64,000 nt of DNA from Vreelandella neptunia (lineage in GTDB: Bacteria; Pseudomonadota; Gammaproteobacteria; Pseudomonadales; Halomonadaceae): positions 1,178,001 through 1,242,000 of the forward strand of contig NZ_CP140255.1 in the NCBI RefSeq assembly GCF_034479615.1, in the 5' to 3' direction. This document shows positions 45,279-54,534 of this stretch, piece by piece (positions within the stretch are counted from its first letter, which is position 1; every line of letters starts with the position of its first letter). The notes under the pieces are model-generated. The model saw nothing but the letters and a program-made list of their open reading frames with translations, was not told the DNA's origin and ran no database searches. Both the position numbers and the translations under genes were made by a program.

Positions 45279-46013
45279 TTAGCGAATCAGCGGCCGCCAA
45301 TGGCGTCCATCGAGTATTTCCAATGGCGCGAAAGCCTGTTTGTAGCGCATCTTACGGCACTCTTCGATCCAATACCCTAAATAAAGGTGCGGCAGCGCTT
45401 TTTCTCTGCTCAGCTCAATGAGCTGGAGAATGGCAAAAGTCCCTAGTGAGCGCTTTTCCAGGGCCTCGCTAACGGCAAAGAAGGTGTAGATTGCCGATAG
45501 CCCATGCTCCAGTTGATCGAAGGCAGCCACACCAACCAGTTCGTCGTCGAGATACATCTCCATTAGATGGGCATAGGGCTCATCAAGGGTCAGAAAGGTG
45601 CGGTACTGCTCACGACTAGGTGGGTACATATCGCCGTCAGCATGGCGCTGTTGAATGTAGTTAGCGTAAAGTGAGTAGTGGCTGGATGCAAAGTGAGCGG
45701 GCACGACACGAACGCTTATATCGGCGTTGCGGCGCCAAATTTTACGCTGGGTTCGGTTAGCTGCAAACTGTCCAACCGGGATGCGCACTGAGCGGCAGGC
45801 GTTGCAACCCTCACAGTGAGGGCGGTAAAGATGGCGCCCACTGCGACGAAACCCTAATAGCGCCAACGAGTCGTACACGCCTGGGACGGGCGACTCCTGA
45901 GGGTCAAGAAATAGCGTTGTCGCTTCCCTGCCGGGTAAATAGCTACAGGCATGCGGCACGGTAAGGAAAAAGCGCAAATCCCGCACCGGCCGACGCGGAG
46001 TGTTACTACTCAC
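45279..46013 (-). CDS. bpt: Aspartate/glutamate leucyltransferase (Bpt, arginyltransferase family)
   Basis: 244 aa. The N-terminal cluster YLPGREATTLFLDP and the cysteine motif HCEGCNACRSVRIPV mark the family; the C-terminal GNAT-like half has YTFFAVSEALEKRSLGTFAIL and YLGYWIEECRKMRYK. Bpt attaches Leu from Leu-tRNA to proteins with N-terminal Asp or Glu, making them ClpS substrates. I use GTG at 46013, with GAGGAGG 6 bases upstream; a longer reading to 46064 lacks such a site. It follows aat on the same strand after 63 bp. Confidence 0.92.
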   Translation of the reverse strand: MSSNTPRRPVRDLRFFLTVPHACSYLPGREATTLFLDPQESPVPGVYDSLALLGFRRSGRHLYRPHCEGCNACRSVRIPVGQFAANRTQRKIWRRNADISVRVVPAHFASSHYSLYANYIQQRHADGDMYPPSREQYRTFLTLDEPYAHLMEMYLDDELVGVAAFDQLEHGLSAIYTFFAVSEALEKRSLGTFAILQLIELSREKALPHLYLGYWIEECRKMRYKQAFAPLEILDGRHWRPLIR

Positions 46014-46076
46014 GGCCTGCCTCCTCGTTGTAAGCAAATGGTTGGAACAGAATAAGTTCGTCACTATGGTTCATCA

Positions 46077-46823
46077 CTACGCATTACCTTCGGTGGCAAT
46101 CGCCTGAAGCCAGCGCGATGCAGGAACTGTAGGTGCCTCAATGGGTGATGTGGTAAACGTAAACGCCTTATCGGGTAACCAGTTTTTAAGATAGTTGATG
46201 AATGCCTCGCGAGCGACTGTAATAGCGCCCAGGCTTGCCAGGTGAGGCGTGTGCATTTGGCAGTCGATGAGTTTTCCGCCATGTTCGTGCATCGCCCTGG
46301 TGAGGTGGGCCAGCGCTACCTTCGAGGCATCCGGTGCGCGGGAAAACATCGACTCGCCGAAAAACACCGGGCCCATGGCGATGCCATACAGCCCGCCCAC
46401 CAACTGGCCGCCTTGATGCACTTCAATGCTATGGGCAATGCCCAGGGCATGCAGCAGGCTGTAGGCTTCGCGCATTTCGTCGGTGATCCAGGTGCCATTA
46501 TCTTCACCACGCGGTGCAGCGCAGGCCTGTATCACCTGGTCGAAGTGTTGATCCAGGGTGACTTGGAAGCCACCATGGCGTAATCGTTTGGTTAGGCTAC
46601 GACGCTGCTTAAATTGCTCTGGTAGGAGTATCATGCGCGGGTCTGGACTCCACCATAAAATGGGGTCTTCGTCGCTGAACCAGGGAAATATACCCTGCCG
46701 ATAGGCTTCTACCAGCCAAGTGGGGGAGAGTTCGCCGCCGGCGGCCAGTAGGCCATTGGGGGAGTCCAGTGCCCTATGTGTAGATGGAAATGTAGGATGT
46801 GGCGAGGAAAGCCAAGGTAGCAT
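46077..46823 (-). CDS. aat: Leucyl/phenylalanyl-tRNA-protein transferase
   Basis: 248 aa. Typical start LPWLSSPHPTFPSTHRALDSPNGLLAAGGELSP-type block and the core GIFPWFSDEDPILWWSPDPRMIL; the GGLYGIAMGPVFFGESMFSR motif holds the aminoacyl-tRNA site. The enzyme adds Leu or Phe to proteins with N-terminal Lys or Arg, generating N-degrons for ClpS/ClpAP. Operon with bpt on the minus strand. Together with clpS-clpA nearby, this places the writer and reader genes of the pathway within 5 kb. Confidence 0.95.
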   Translation of the reverse strand: MLPWLSSPHPTFPSTHRALDSPNGLLAAGGELSPTWLVEAYRQGIFPWFSDEDPILWWSPDPRMILLPEQFKQRRSLTKRLRHGGFQVTLDQHFDQVIQACAAPRGEDNGTWITDEMREAYSLLHALGIAHSIEVHQGGQLVGGLYGIAMGPVFFGESMFSRAPDASKVALAHLTRAMHEHGGKLIDCQMHTPHLASLGAITVAREAFINYLKNWLPDKAFTFTTSPIEAPTVPASRWLQAIATEGNA

Positions 46824-46968
46824 TACTTGCTCCTGTTACGACGTTCTTGTACTGGGTAGACAGTACCGGGCGAATAGCTAGCAGCTCTGTAACGGCGGAA
46901 GGATGCTCGGTATCATGCAAACTCGCAAGTGGATTAAAGACGCCATTGAGGTGTAAAGGGAGAGTCGC

Positions 46969-49900
46969 TTGAAAGTGAATAAAGCAGTAAACAAGCGAAC
47001 GCAGCGTAGCGCGCGTCAAACACCATCATCGGCTTCTTCTGCGCGTGTTAACGCCGCAAAGGATAAGGCTCGCCGTTTTGGCCTGCGCTTACAAGGCTCC
47101 GTACGCGAAGGCGTAGTGGTGATACTGCTGGCGCTGTGTGTATTTTTATTATTAGCGCTATTTAGCTACCACCCGTCCGATCCAGGCTGGTCCTATCAGG
47201 GGCCGGAAACAGAGGTTCGTAACTGGATGGGCCAAGTAGGCGCCTGGTTGGCCGATGTCCTCTATTCACTGCTTGGCGCCAGTGCTCTGTGGTGGCCGGG
47301 TATGTTTGGTTTTGCCGCCTGGTGGTTGATTCGTTCACGCCAGGTACGTTTTGAGCTCGACCCGGTGGCCATCGCTGTGCATGCGGGTGGCTTGGTTCTA
47401 CTTATATTCGGCACCACCATGCTGGGGGCGCTGCACTTCTATCATCCCGAGAGCATACTACCCTACGCCTCAGGCGGTATTTTGGGCGAAGGTCTGGTCG
47501 GTGCGTTAAGGCCTCTAGTAGGAAGTGGTGGCGTTGGCTTAATTGCCGCAGCGTTGATCTTAAGCGGCTTTCCGCTGTTTAGCGGTATGTCCTGGCTGCA
47601 GGTAGCGGATGAGCTCGGCAAGCGGGTATGTCGTCTGGGTGGCTGGTTATCGGCACGTCGTCAATCGCGCCGCATGCGCGATGCTCAGAGAGCAGCTGCT
47701 AAAGCTGCCAAGCCTGCGCCCAAACAACAAGCAGCGCCTGAAGTTCAGTCTCAAGAAGCTAATTCTCAAGAAACTAGGCCTCACGTAGTACCTGAGGCTA
47801 AGTCAGAAGCTGCACCCGCCGAGATAAAGCCCGCGGCAGAGCCAGTCGGTAAAAGCCCTAGTGGCCGCGAACGCCGTGAGCCAGGCTTCTCTGTGCCACT
47901 TTCCAGCAGTGAGGCGAGCAGCTATTCAGAAAGCAGTGGGTCAGAAGCGACTCCTGCAAAGAGCAGTGAGACCACGGACACTTCGATTCCCTGGGAAGCC
48001 GCGGCGTTTTCAAGTAATAAGCATGTACCTGCTAAAACACCCGCGCCTATCTCTTCGACTCCCGCCGCGGAGCCGACGGTTTCAGCGCCTGCAACGGCGC
48101 CGTCAGTGACGCCAGCGGCTAAAACGGCAGAAGAGGAGAAAGCGACGGCCCCACCGGCGCCGCGGGAAAATGCCTTTGTGCAGCCTGAAGCACCGACAGC
48201 AACGCCTCAGCCAGAGGGTGAGCCCAAGGAAGCCGAAACGTCCTTCCCGCTGCGCGCCTCGCGTCAAGATGAGCCCGCGGCGCCTGCCTCGAATAACTTC
48301 TTTGTCAGCGACGAAACGTCTGATGAGAAGGAGCATGTTCCGCCAACGCCCGTTGAACGCCGCAGTGAGCCGTCACTCACCGCTGATCCCAGCAGTTACG
48401 AGGCCGAACCGCGTATTGACGAGCCACATATCGGCGAAACTGATACTGCATGGCGCCCTGAGCGTGTTTCCGCGCCTGAGCCCGAACGTAAACCTGAGCG
48501 TGTAGCGGAGGTAGTGCCTGAGCCTGTTTGGGACGATGAAGAGATGGACGATGAGCTGTATGCCCAAGGCCGCGATGGCGACGCGCACGCAATGGCTACT
48601 CCTCCGCCCACGCCAGCCCCAGCAACGCGCCAGGAACCCACCTTCGAACCCGATAACAGCACCACGCCCGAAGCTGATGAAGGCCCCGCCCTGTGGACCG
48701 TGGAGCACTTGCAGAGCCAGCGGCCTGCTTTTGAAACTATGGACGAGCCTGAAGGCGACGTGCCTAGCCTGCAGCTGCTGACACCCGCAGAGCCGCATCA
48801 GCCCAATTATAGTGACGAGCAGTTGGCGGATATGGCCGAGCTGCTTGAAGTGCGGCTGCGCGAATACGGCGTCAAAGCGGAAGTGGTGGATACCTGGCCT
48901 GGGCCGGTGATCACCCGCTTTGAGATCAAGCCCGCTGCGGGCGTCAAAGTGTCTAAAATCAGCAACCTTGCCAAAGACCTGGCGCGCTCACTGATGGTGA
49001 AGAGCGTGCGGGTAGTGGAGGTGATTCCAGGTCGCCCCACGGTGGGGATTGAAATACCTAACCCCAATCGCGCCATGATTCGCCTTCGCGAAGTCATCGA
49101 CTCTGATCGTTATCAGCAGGAGACCTCTCCGCTAACCATGGCGCTAGGTCAGGATATTGGCGGCAGCCCTGTGGTCGCCAATCTGGGCAAGATGCCCCAC
49201 CTGTTAGTGGCCGGTACCACAGGCTCCGGTAAATCGGTGGGTGTGAACGCCATGCTGATCTCGATGCTGCTGAAAGCCAAGCCCAGCGAGCTAAAGCTGA
49301 TCATGGTCGACCCGAAAATGTTGGAGCTTTCGGTGTATGACGGCATTCCCCATCTGCTGGCACCCGTAGTTACCGATATGAAAGAGGCGGCCAACAGCCT
49401 GCGCTGGTGTGTGGCCGAGATGGAACGCCGCTACAAGCTAATGGCAGCCATGGGGGTGCGTAATATTGCGGGCTTCAATGGCCGTTTGGATGAAGCGGAG
49501 CGCGCCGGTGCCCAAGTGGCAGACCCGCTTTGGGAACCGCAGCCCTGGGAAGTGCATCAGCCGCACCCAGTGTTGGAAAAACTGCCCTACATCGTCGTGG
49601 TGATCGACGAGTTTGCCGATATGTTTATGATCGTCGGCAAAAAGGTCGAAGAGCTGATTGCCCGTCTAGCGCAAAAGGCACGTGCTGCGGGTATCCATTT
49701 GATTCTGGCTACCCAGCGCCCCTCGGTGGACGTAGTGACTGGCTTGATTAAAGCCAACATCCCGTCAAGGATGGCGTTTCAGGTCTCCTCCAGAATTGAT
49801 TCGCGCACTATTCTTGACCAGGGCGGCGCTGAAAGCCTGTTGGGGCATGGTGACATGCTCTATCTGCCCGCAGGTTCTGGGCCACCTAACCGCATCCACG

Positions 49901-50256
49901 GTGCCTTTGTGGATGATGACGAAGTACACCGGGTGGTCGATGACTGGAAGCGTCGTGGCGCGCCTGAATACATCGAAGAGATCCTGTCCGGCGGCGTCTC
50001 TGCCGATGCCTTAACGGGTCTTGAGGCTGAAGGAGTGGATGGCGACGATGCGGAGCAGGATGCGCTCTACGATGAAGCCGTTCAGTTTGTTACTGAAACA
50101 CGCAAAGCCTCGATTTCCGCCGTGCAGCGTCGCTTTAAAATTGGCTATAATCGGGCCGCTCGCTTGGTTGAAGCCATGGAGGGTGCTGGAGTGGTGACAT
50201 CAATGGGCACCAACGGCGCGCGGGAAGTGCTAGCTCCGCCGCCGGTGGGCCACTAA
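46969..50256 (+). CDS. ftsK: DNA translocase FtsK
   Basis: 1095 aa. Four N-terminal membrane helices lie between about residues 48 and 220, starting with [20 protein letters not shown] Pro/Glu/Ala/Ser-rich disordered linker of about 370 residues follows. The C-terminal motor has Walker A GTTGSGKS (near 748) and Walker [12 protein letters not shown] (near 880). The winged-helix gamma domain [19 protein letters not shown] lies near 1050. It anchors at the division septum and pumps chromosomal DNA toward dif. I take the TTG at 46969, with AAGGGAG 6 bases upstream; GTG at 46975 is possible. Followed by a terminator. Confidence 0.96.
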   Translation: MKVNKAVNKRTQRSARQTPSSASSARVNAAKDKARRFGLRLQGSVREGVVVILLALCVFLLLALFSYHPSDPGWSYQGPETEVRNWMGQVGAWLADVLYSLLGASALWWPGMFGFAAWWLIRSRQVRFELDPVAIAVHAGGLVLLIFGTTMLGALHFYHPESILPYASGGILGEGLVGALRPLVGSGGVGLIAAALILSGFPLFSGMSWLQVADELGKRVCRLGGWLSARRQSRRMRDAQRAAAKAAKPAPKQQAAPEVQSQEANSQETRPHVVPEAKSEAAPAEIKPAAEPVGKSPSGRERREPGFSVPLSSSEASSYSESSGSEATPAKSSETTDTSIPWEAAAFSSNKHVPAKTPAPISSTPAAEPTVSAPATAPSVTPAAKTAEEEKATAPPAPRENAFVQPEAPTATPQPEGEPKEAETSFPLRASRQDEPAAPASNNFFVSDETSDEKEHVPPTPVERRSEPSLTADPSSYEAEPRIDEPHIGETDTAWRPERVSAPEPERKPERVAEVVPEPVWDDEEMDDELYAQGRDGDAHAMATPPPTPAPATRQEPTFEPDNSTTPEADEGPALWTVEHLQSQRPAFETMDEPEGDVPSLQLLTPAEPHQPNYSDEQLADMAELLEVRLREYGVKAEVVDTWPGPVITRFEIKPAAGVKVSKISNLAKDLARSLMVKSVRVVEVIPGRPTVGIEIPNPNRAMIRLREVIDSDRYQQETSPLTMALGQDIGGSPVVANLGKMPHLLVAGTTGSGKSVGVNAMLISMLLKAKPSELKLIMVDPKMLELSVYDGIPHLLAPVVTDMKEAANSLRWCVAEMERRYKLMAAMGVRNIAGFNGRLDEAERAGAQVADPLWEPQPWEVHQPHPVLEKLPYIVVVIDEFADMFMIVGKKVEELIARLAQKARAAGIHLILATQRPSVDVVTGLIKANIPSRMAFQVSSRIDSRTILDQGGAESLLGHGDMLYLPAGSGPPNRIHGAFVDDDEVHRVVDDWKRRGAPEYIEEILSGGVSADALTGLEAEGVDGDDAEQDALYDEAVQFVTETRKASISAVQRRFKIGYNRAARLVEAMEGAGVVTSMGTNGAREVLAPPPVGH

Positions 50257-50289
50257 CCGCGCGCAATTATGCAATAAGCGTGAAAGTAG

Positions 50290-50319
50290 CGCCGCAGGTG
50301 AAACCCTGCGGCGTTTTTT
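50290..50319 (+). terminator. Terminator of ftsK
   Basis: CGCCGCAGG and CCTGCGGCG form a 9-bp stem followed by six Ts, 34 bp after the ftsK stop. Confidence 0.92.
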
Positions 50320-50394
50320 ACGTCTGAAGGTCACATGGACGGTTAAGCCGGCCTCAAGTATTAATATCTGGCAACGTTTGCCTAGGGAGATCAT

Positions 50395-51060
50395 ATGCGC
50401 GATACGCAAACAAAACGTCCGTCATCACTGGGGGCGCCACAACTGGCATTTGCGGCCAGCGCCTTGGGGTTAACCTTTGGTGCTCCCGCTTGGGCGGATG
50501 ATGCAGCCGAACGTTTGACCGAGCGACTGGATCCACTTGAGCGCTATCAAGCGGCTTTTGAGCAGCAGATTCTTGATGGCAGCGGCGAGCGTCTCCAAAG
50601 CGCGCGCGGCGAGATGTGGTTGTCCCGCCCCGGTATGCTGCGTTGGGAAGTTGAAGCCCCGTACTCTCAAACCGTGGTCTCCGACGGCGACGATGTGTAT
50701 ATGTACGATCCCGACCTTGAGCAAGTCACCGTTCAAGAGATGGATGATCGGGTCACCCATACCCCTGCGTTATTGCTGTCAGGTAGCGCGGACGATTTAA
50801 CCGATAGCTACGAGGTTTTCTACGAGCAGGATGGGGGAGAAGATGTCTTTACCCTGGTGCCTATTTCTGCGGATACGCTGTTTGAAGAGTTGAGTATGGT
50901 GTTCGATGCCGACACATTAACCGAGCTATGGATGATGGATAGTACCGGCCAGCGCACCTCGATTACCTTTAGCAATATTACTCTCAATGGCGAGATTGCT
51001 CGGGACATGTTTGATTTTGAAATCCCTGAAGGTACCGATGTAATTCGCGAAGAGCTGTAG
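50395..51060 (+). CDS. lolA: Outer-membrane lipoprotein carrier protein LolA
   Basis: 221 aa. A signal peptide (hydrophobic LAFAASALGLTFGAPAWA, cleavage after about residue 34) directs it to the periplasm. Mature features RYQAAFEQQI, GEMWLSRPGMLRWEVEAPY and SQTVVSDGDDVYMYDPDLEQVT are standard LolA strands forming the lipid-binding cavity. It takes lipoproteins from LolCDE and passes them to LolB. AGGGAG precedes the ATG. The ftsK-lolA-rarA neighbourhood is as in E. coli, though rarA is inverted here. The signal peptide's n-region is longer than usual. Confidence 0.94.
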   Translation: MRDTQTKRPSSLGAPQLAFAASALGLTFGAPAWADDAAERLTERLDPLERYQAAFEQQILDGSGERLQSARGEMWLSRPGMLRWEVEAPYSQTVVSDGDDVYMYDPDLEQVTVQEMDDRVTHTPALLLSGSADDLTDSYEVFYEQDGGEDVFTLVPISADTLFEELSMVFDADTLTELWMMDSTGQRTSITFSNITLNGEIARDMFDFEIPEGTDVIREEL

Positions 51061-51132
51061 GGGTTAATCGTGAAGAGTGAGGGGGTGGAGCGTGGAGTGC
51101 CCCTAGTTTAGTAGACTGCCACTGCTTTAAAC

Positions 51133-51156
51133 ATCAGGCGCCTCAGGGCGCCTGAT
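51133..51156 (-). terminator. Hairpin overlapping the rarA stop codon
   Basis: ATCAGGCGCC and GGCGCCTGAT form a perfect 10-bp stem; the rarA stop codon (51143-51145) lies in the loop. On the minus strand TGTTTAAA follows. Likely the rarA terminator, and it could also stop lolA transcripts. Confidence 0.6.
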
Positions 51157-52477
51157 CTGCTTCCTGATCAAGATTTTCCCGCCACGCCATAATTTCCCCA
51201 AAGCGCTTCTCCTGACCAAACGAACTCGGCTTGAAGAAGGTGGCTTTAGGCAATTCTTCAGGCCAGCAGTCGTGGGCGCTTCCCGCCGGGTAACCGTCTG
51301 GCTCGTTATGCGCATAGCGATACCCTTCGCCATGACCCAACTGCTCCATCAGTTTAGTGGGCGCATTGCGCAGGTATGTTGGCACTTCAACCTGGGGTTG
51401 TTGGCGCACGAACTGCTTGGCTTCATTCCAAGCTCGGTCTATACGGTTGCTTTTGGGTGCCACCGTCAAATGAATCGCCGCGTGGGCAATCGCACGCTGG
51501 CCTTCGTAATCACCCAAGCGCAGATAGGCATCCCAGGCGGCAATGACCAGCGGTAGGGCGCGGGGGTCAGCATTGCCGACATCCTCTGATGCAATGGCGG
51601 TCAACCTGCGCACCACGTCCAGCGGGTCACCGCCGCCCTGCATAAAGCGCGCCATATATAGTAAAGCGGCGTTGGGGCGTGAAGAGCGTATCGATTTGTG
51701 AATAGCCGAAAGCAGGTCGTAATAAGCATCACCCTGCTTATCGAAAGAGCTAGCCTGGTGGCCTATCACATCGGCGAGCACCTCTTTATGCAGCACTTCG
51801 CGGTTCGCTTCCTGGGTAGCGAAATCGCAGGCGGTTTCCAATAGCCCCAGCGCCCGTCGGGCATCGCCAGCGCTGGCGTGGGCCAGGGCGGTTAATACTT
51901 CGTCATCCACCTGAATGTCACGCTTACCCAGCCCGCGCTCTACGTTGTTGAGGGCCTGGCGCATCACCGTGATCAGTTCCTCCTGGGTGAGCGATTTCAG
52001 CACGTAAACCCGCGCGCGGGAGAGGAGCGCCGAATTGACTTCAAATGAGGGGTTTTCGGTGGTGGCACCAATCAGTGTTAACAGGCCCGACTCGACGTGG
52101 GGCAATAAAGCATCCTGCTGGCTCTTGTTGAGGCGATGAATCTCGTCTAAAAAAAGGATAACCGTGGATGACATCTGCTGGGCGCGCTCTACCACGGCGC
52201 GAATCTCTTTCACCCCGGCCATCACAGCGCTGAGATGCTCTAGATGAGCCTGGGAAGCTCGCGCTAATAGCTCTGCCAACGTGGTTTTACCAACGCCTGG
52301 TGGCCCCCATAGAATCATTGAGCGCACAACGCCTGATTCTGCCATGCGGCGAAGGGGTTTATCTGGCCCCACCAGCGCCTGTTGGCCCACATAATCGTCT
52401 AATTGGCGTGGGCGCATACGAAAGGCTAACGGGGCATCGTCAGATGGTGTTGCCTCGGCACTATCAAAAAGATCCAT
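51143..52477 (-). CDS. rarA: Replication-associated recombination protein A (MgsA/RarA)
   Basis: 444 aa clamp-loader-like AAA+ ATPase. Walker [11 protein letters not shown] (58-67), Walker [17 protein letters not shown], sensor 1 [14 protein letters not shown], and the arginine finger region [13 protein letters not shown]. The C-terminal half is the conserved tetramerisation domain ([28 protein letters not shown]). It acts at stalled forks together with SSB and RecA. The last three codons are part of a terminator-like stem. No serS gene follows, unlike E. coli. Confidence 0.96.
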   Translation of the reverse strand: MDLFDSAEATPSDDAPLAFRMRPRQLDDYVGQQALVGPDKPLRRMAESGVVRSMILWGPPGVGKTTLAELLARASQAHLEHLSAVMAGVKEIRAVVERAQQMSSTVILFLDEIHRLNKSQQDALLPHVESGLLTLIGATTENPSFEVNSALLSRARVYVLKSLTQEELITVMRQALNNVERGLGKRDIQVDDEVLTALAHASAGDARRALGLLETACDFATQEANREVLHKEVLADVIGHQASSFDKQGDAYYDLLSAIHKSIRSSRPNAALLYMARFMQGGGDPLDVVRRLTAIASEDVGNADPRALPLVIAAWDAYLRLGDYEGQRAIAHAAIHLTVAPKSNRIDRAWNEAKQFVRQQPQVEVPTYLRNAPTKLMEQLGHGEGYRYAHNEPDGYPAGSAHDCWPEELPKATFFKPSSFGQEKRFGEIMAWRENLDQEADQAP

Positions 52478-52788
52478 GTAAGCTTCCGTTGTAAATCAGT
52501 ACGTTGAGCAACAAATTGCCAACAAGTTTAGGTGGTAAACTGTGCCTTAGCGAACTACCTTTGGCGTAACCTATCAGAAAGATACACTTGCTAGGATAAC
52601 GCTAGAGGGGCATTGTTTATGATAACCGTTGTTGATAACCCCTGTTGATAACCCCCGATAGTTACGACACGCTTAGGTTACGATATGTTTTAGCGTCACA
52701 GCATGTTTGTTACCTCGCGCTTATTATCGCATGCCGTCAATCACGAAGGCACGACGGTAGGCATGACACAATAAAAGGAGACAGTTCG
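52478..52788. other. Intergenic region between rarA and the hemerythrin-like gene
   Basis: It holds three 13-bp direct repeats beginning GATAACC at 52621, 52634 and 52647. Open frame upstream of 52789 lacks start signals. No other structure recognised. Confidence 0.5.
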
Positions 52789-53334
52789 ATGTTAAACCAA
52801 CTGCGTCTAGATCATGCCAACATGGCGAGATTACTCCATGTCCTGCAGCTTAAGCAGAAAACCCTGGCCCAAGGTGAGCGGCCCAACTTTCAGCTTATGC
52901 GCGAGGTCGTCGACTATATTTTGTCCTATATGGATGGTTTTGCAGCCCCTCTTGAACGCGTCTGCGTGGAGCGATTGCAAACCCAGGCCCCAGAGCATAT
53001 TGCCCTTACCGAGCAGATGGCGAATGACTATCGTGAGCTAAAGCCGCGCTTACAGCGCCTCTCCAACGACATCGACATGGTGTTAATGGATAACATCATT
53101 CCGATGGATCGTTTTGCCGATGACTTAAAAGATTATTTGGAAGCGCATCGTGCCTATTTGCGTCACGAACGCGAGGGGTTGTTCCCGCTGATTGACGAGC
53201 ATTTTAGCGAGGAAGATATGGAAGAGCTGCGTCAGGCGCTCCCCGAAGGCGCAGAGAAAGAGCTGGAGCGCCTACAGGACGCTTATCCCGAGCTCTACTC
53301 CGAACTGCGTGGGGCAGATGTCCCGGCGGTATAG
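52789..53334 (+). CDS. Hemerythrin-like (HHE) domain protein
   Basis: 181 aa four-helix protein. Candidate iron ligands: His in LRLDHANMARLLHVL, Glu in PLERVCVERL, and His/Glu in LEAHRAYLRHEREGLFPLIDEHF, the usual H-x4-H-x3-E...H spread of hemerythrin/HHE domains. Such proteins bind a di-iron centre and sense or carry O2 or NO, but function varies. The ATG at 52789 has AAAAGGAG 7 bases upstream. A 48-codon open extension before it is not credible. It is a single-gene unit upstream of murI. No N-terminal or C-terminal output domain is present. Confidence 0.8.
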   Translation: MLNQLRLDHANMARLLHVLQLKQKTLAQGERPNFQLMREVVDYILSYMDGFAAPLERVCVERLQTQAPEHIALTEQMANDYRELKPRLQRLSNDIDMVLMDNIIPMDRFADDLKDYLEAHRAYLRHEREGLFPLIDEHFSEEDMEELRQALPEGAEKELERLQDAYPELYSELRGADVPAV

Positions 53335-53425
53335 TCGAAAAGCGTCTCAACAGGGTAATTCGCCCGCTGAAGCGACCTACCACCATAGCCTTGAGCCTAG
53401 TGAGATGAAGTGGTGCTTCCAGCCA

Positions 53426-53451
53426 TTGTGGGAGGGAGCTTTAGCTCGCGA
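53426..53451. repeat. Single REP-like unit
   Basis: TTGTGGGAGGGAGCTTTAGC continuing with TCGCGA matches the REP palindrome of the 23183-23743 array in opposite orientation. A TAGCCTGATGAGGCTAAGG segment follows, also typical of the array. Confidence 0.8.
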
Positions 53452-53555
53452 ATGTGTTGGCTAATAGCCTGATGAGGCTAAGGTGTGCTTTCAGCACTCT
53501 AGAGCCGAACCTCATAGGCTATTGAATGGGAATTATTGATAATGTGCGATTGGCT

Positions 53556-53583
53556 CTGACAGGGTAGTAGCAATTGCTAAAAT
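53556..53583 (+). promoter_or_regulatory. Candidate murI promoter
   Basis: CTGACA, a 16-bp spacer and TAAAAT with an extended TGC. A second TGCTAAAAT occurs at 53597, so two start sites are possible. Confidence 0.45.
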
Positions 53584-53589
53584 CATGGA

Positions 53590-53622
53590 CGGAGCATGCT
53601 AAAATAGCGGCTCCGTTTTTTT
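53590..53622 (+). terminator. Terminator-like hairpin just before murI
   Basis: CGGAGC / GCTCCG outer stem plus inner GCTA-AAA-TAGC, followed by seven Ts that end 11 bases before the first possible murI start codon. It may stop read-through from upstream or act as an attenuator. Confidence 0.6.
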
Positions 53623-53633
53623 CAGGCAGAGCC

Positions 53634-54485
53634 ATGATAGGCAGAGTCATGAAAGGCCCCGTGTTAATTTTTGATTCCGGTGTCGGCGGCCTCTCAGTGG
53701 CGCAGTCGCTGCGCCAACACTACCCTGATGCTGCCCTGTGCTATGCCTGCGACAATGCTTGGTTGCCCTATGGCCTGCGCGAAGATGCAGCTCTGACCGA
53801 ACGAATTGTGGCGGTGTGCCGTTCCGCTGTGGAAGCGTGTCAGCCGAGTGTTCTGGTCGTTGCCTGCAATACCGCGAGTACCCTGGCACTGGAAAATTTA
53901 CGCGCGCAGTTAGCGATCCCTGTCGTGGGTACCGTGCCCGCTATCAAACCTGCCGCAGCGATCAGCCAAACACGTCATATTGGGCTGTTAGCCACCAAGG
54001 CCACGGTAGGGCGGCCCTACACCCAGCGTTTAATTGATAGCTTTGCCAGCGACTGTGTCATTACTCGCGTTGCCGCCGATGCCTTGGTGGTCGAGGCGGA
54101 AGCGTACCTGGCAGGTGTCACCCCTAATATTGATCGCATGCAGATGGCCCTGGCGCCGTTATGGCACGCCATTGCACCTCCGTCGTCTGCGCATTGTTTA
54201 TCGTCTGACCATCAGGCCCTGGATACCCCAGAGCTAGATACAGTGGTACTGGGCTGTACGCATTTTCCGCTGTTAAAGCCTTGGCTGAAGCAGCTTACCC
54301 CCGTGCCGCTACACTGGGTCGACTCCGGCGATGCCATTGCCCGGCGGGTTGGGCAAGTTGTCGCTGAGCTATACAGCGATCATCAGGATGGCCGCTGCTT
54401 TACTACTGCCCCTGCTGCCAACCTGACCGCTGGTTTGGCCCGCTATGGGTTTAGGGCACCCCAATTGCTTAGCGTGGGCTGTTGA
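53634..54485 (+). CDS. murI: Glutamate racemase
   Basis: 283 aa from ATG 53634, or 278 aa from ATG 53649. Both have AGGCAGAG at identical spacing because a 15-bp segment is duplicated; the second start gives the conventional N-terminus MKGPVLIFDSGVGGLSV. Catalytic cysteines lie in VVACNTASTLAL and VVLGCTHFPLL, with acids in FDSGVGG. MurI makes D-glutamate for the peptidoglycan stem peptide. It is followed by trmA after 49 bp on the same strand. In E. coli murI and trmA also sit close together, flanking btuB. Confidence 0.95.
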   Translation: MIGRVMKGPVLIFDSGVGGLSVAQSLRQHYPDAALCYACDNAWLPYGLREDAALTERIVAVCRSAVEACQPSVLVVACNTASTLALENLRAQLAIPVVGTVPAIKPAAAISQTRHIGLLATKATVGRPYTQRLIDSFASDCVITRVAADALVVEAEAYLAGVTPNIDRMQMALAPLWHAIAPPSSAHCLSSDHQALDTPELDTVVLGCTHFPLLKPWLKQLTPVPLHWVDSGDAIARRVGQVVAELYSDHQDGRCFTTAPAANLTAGLARYGFRAPQLLSVGC

Positions 54486-54534
54486 ACACTATTTACTACT
54501 CTTATTGCTGATCGAATTATTCAAAGGAGCAGCC

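Noticed and set aside
47700..48780. Possible frameshift or foreign insert in the middle of ftsK
   Set aside because: The Pro/Glu/Ser/Ala-rich stretch is in frame throughout and is the expected disordered FtsK linker.
52621..52659. 13-mer repeats as replication-origin iterons
   Set aside because: Only three copies, no DnaA boxes (TTATCCACA) or replication-initiator gene alongside.
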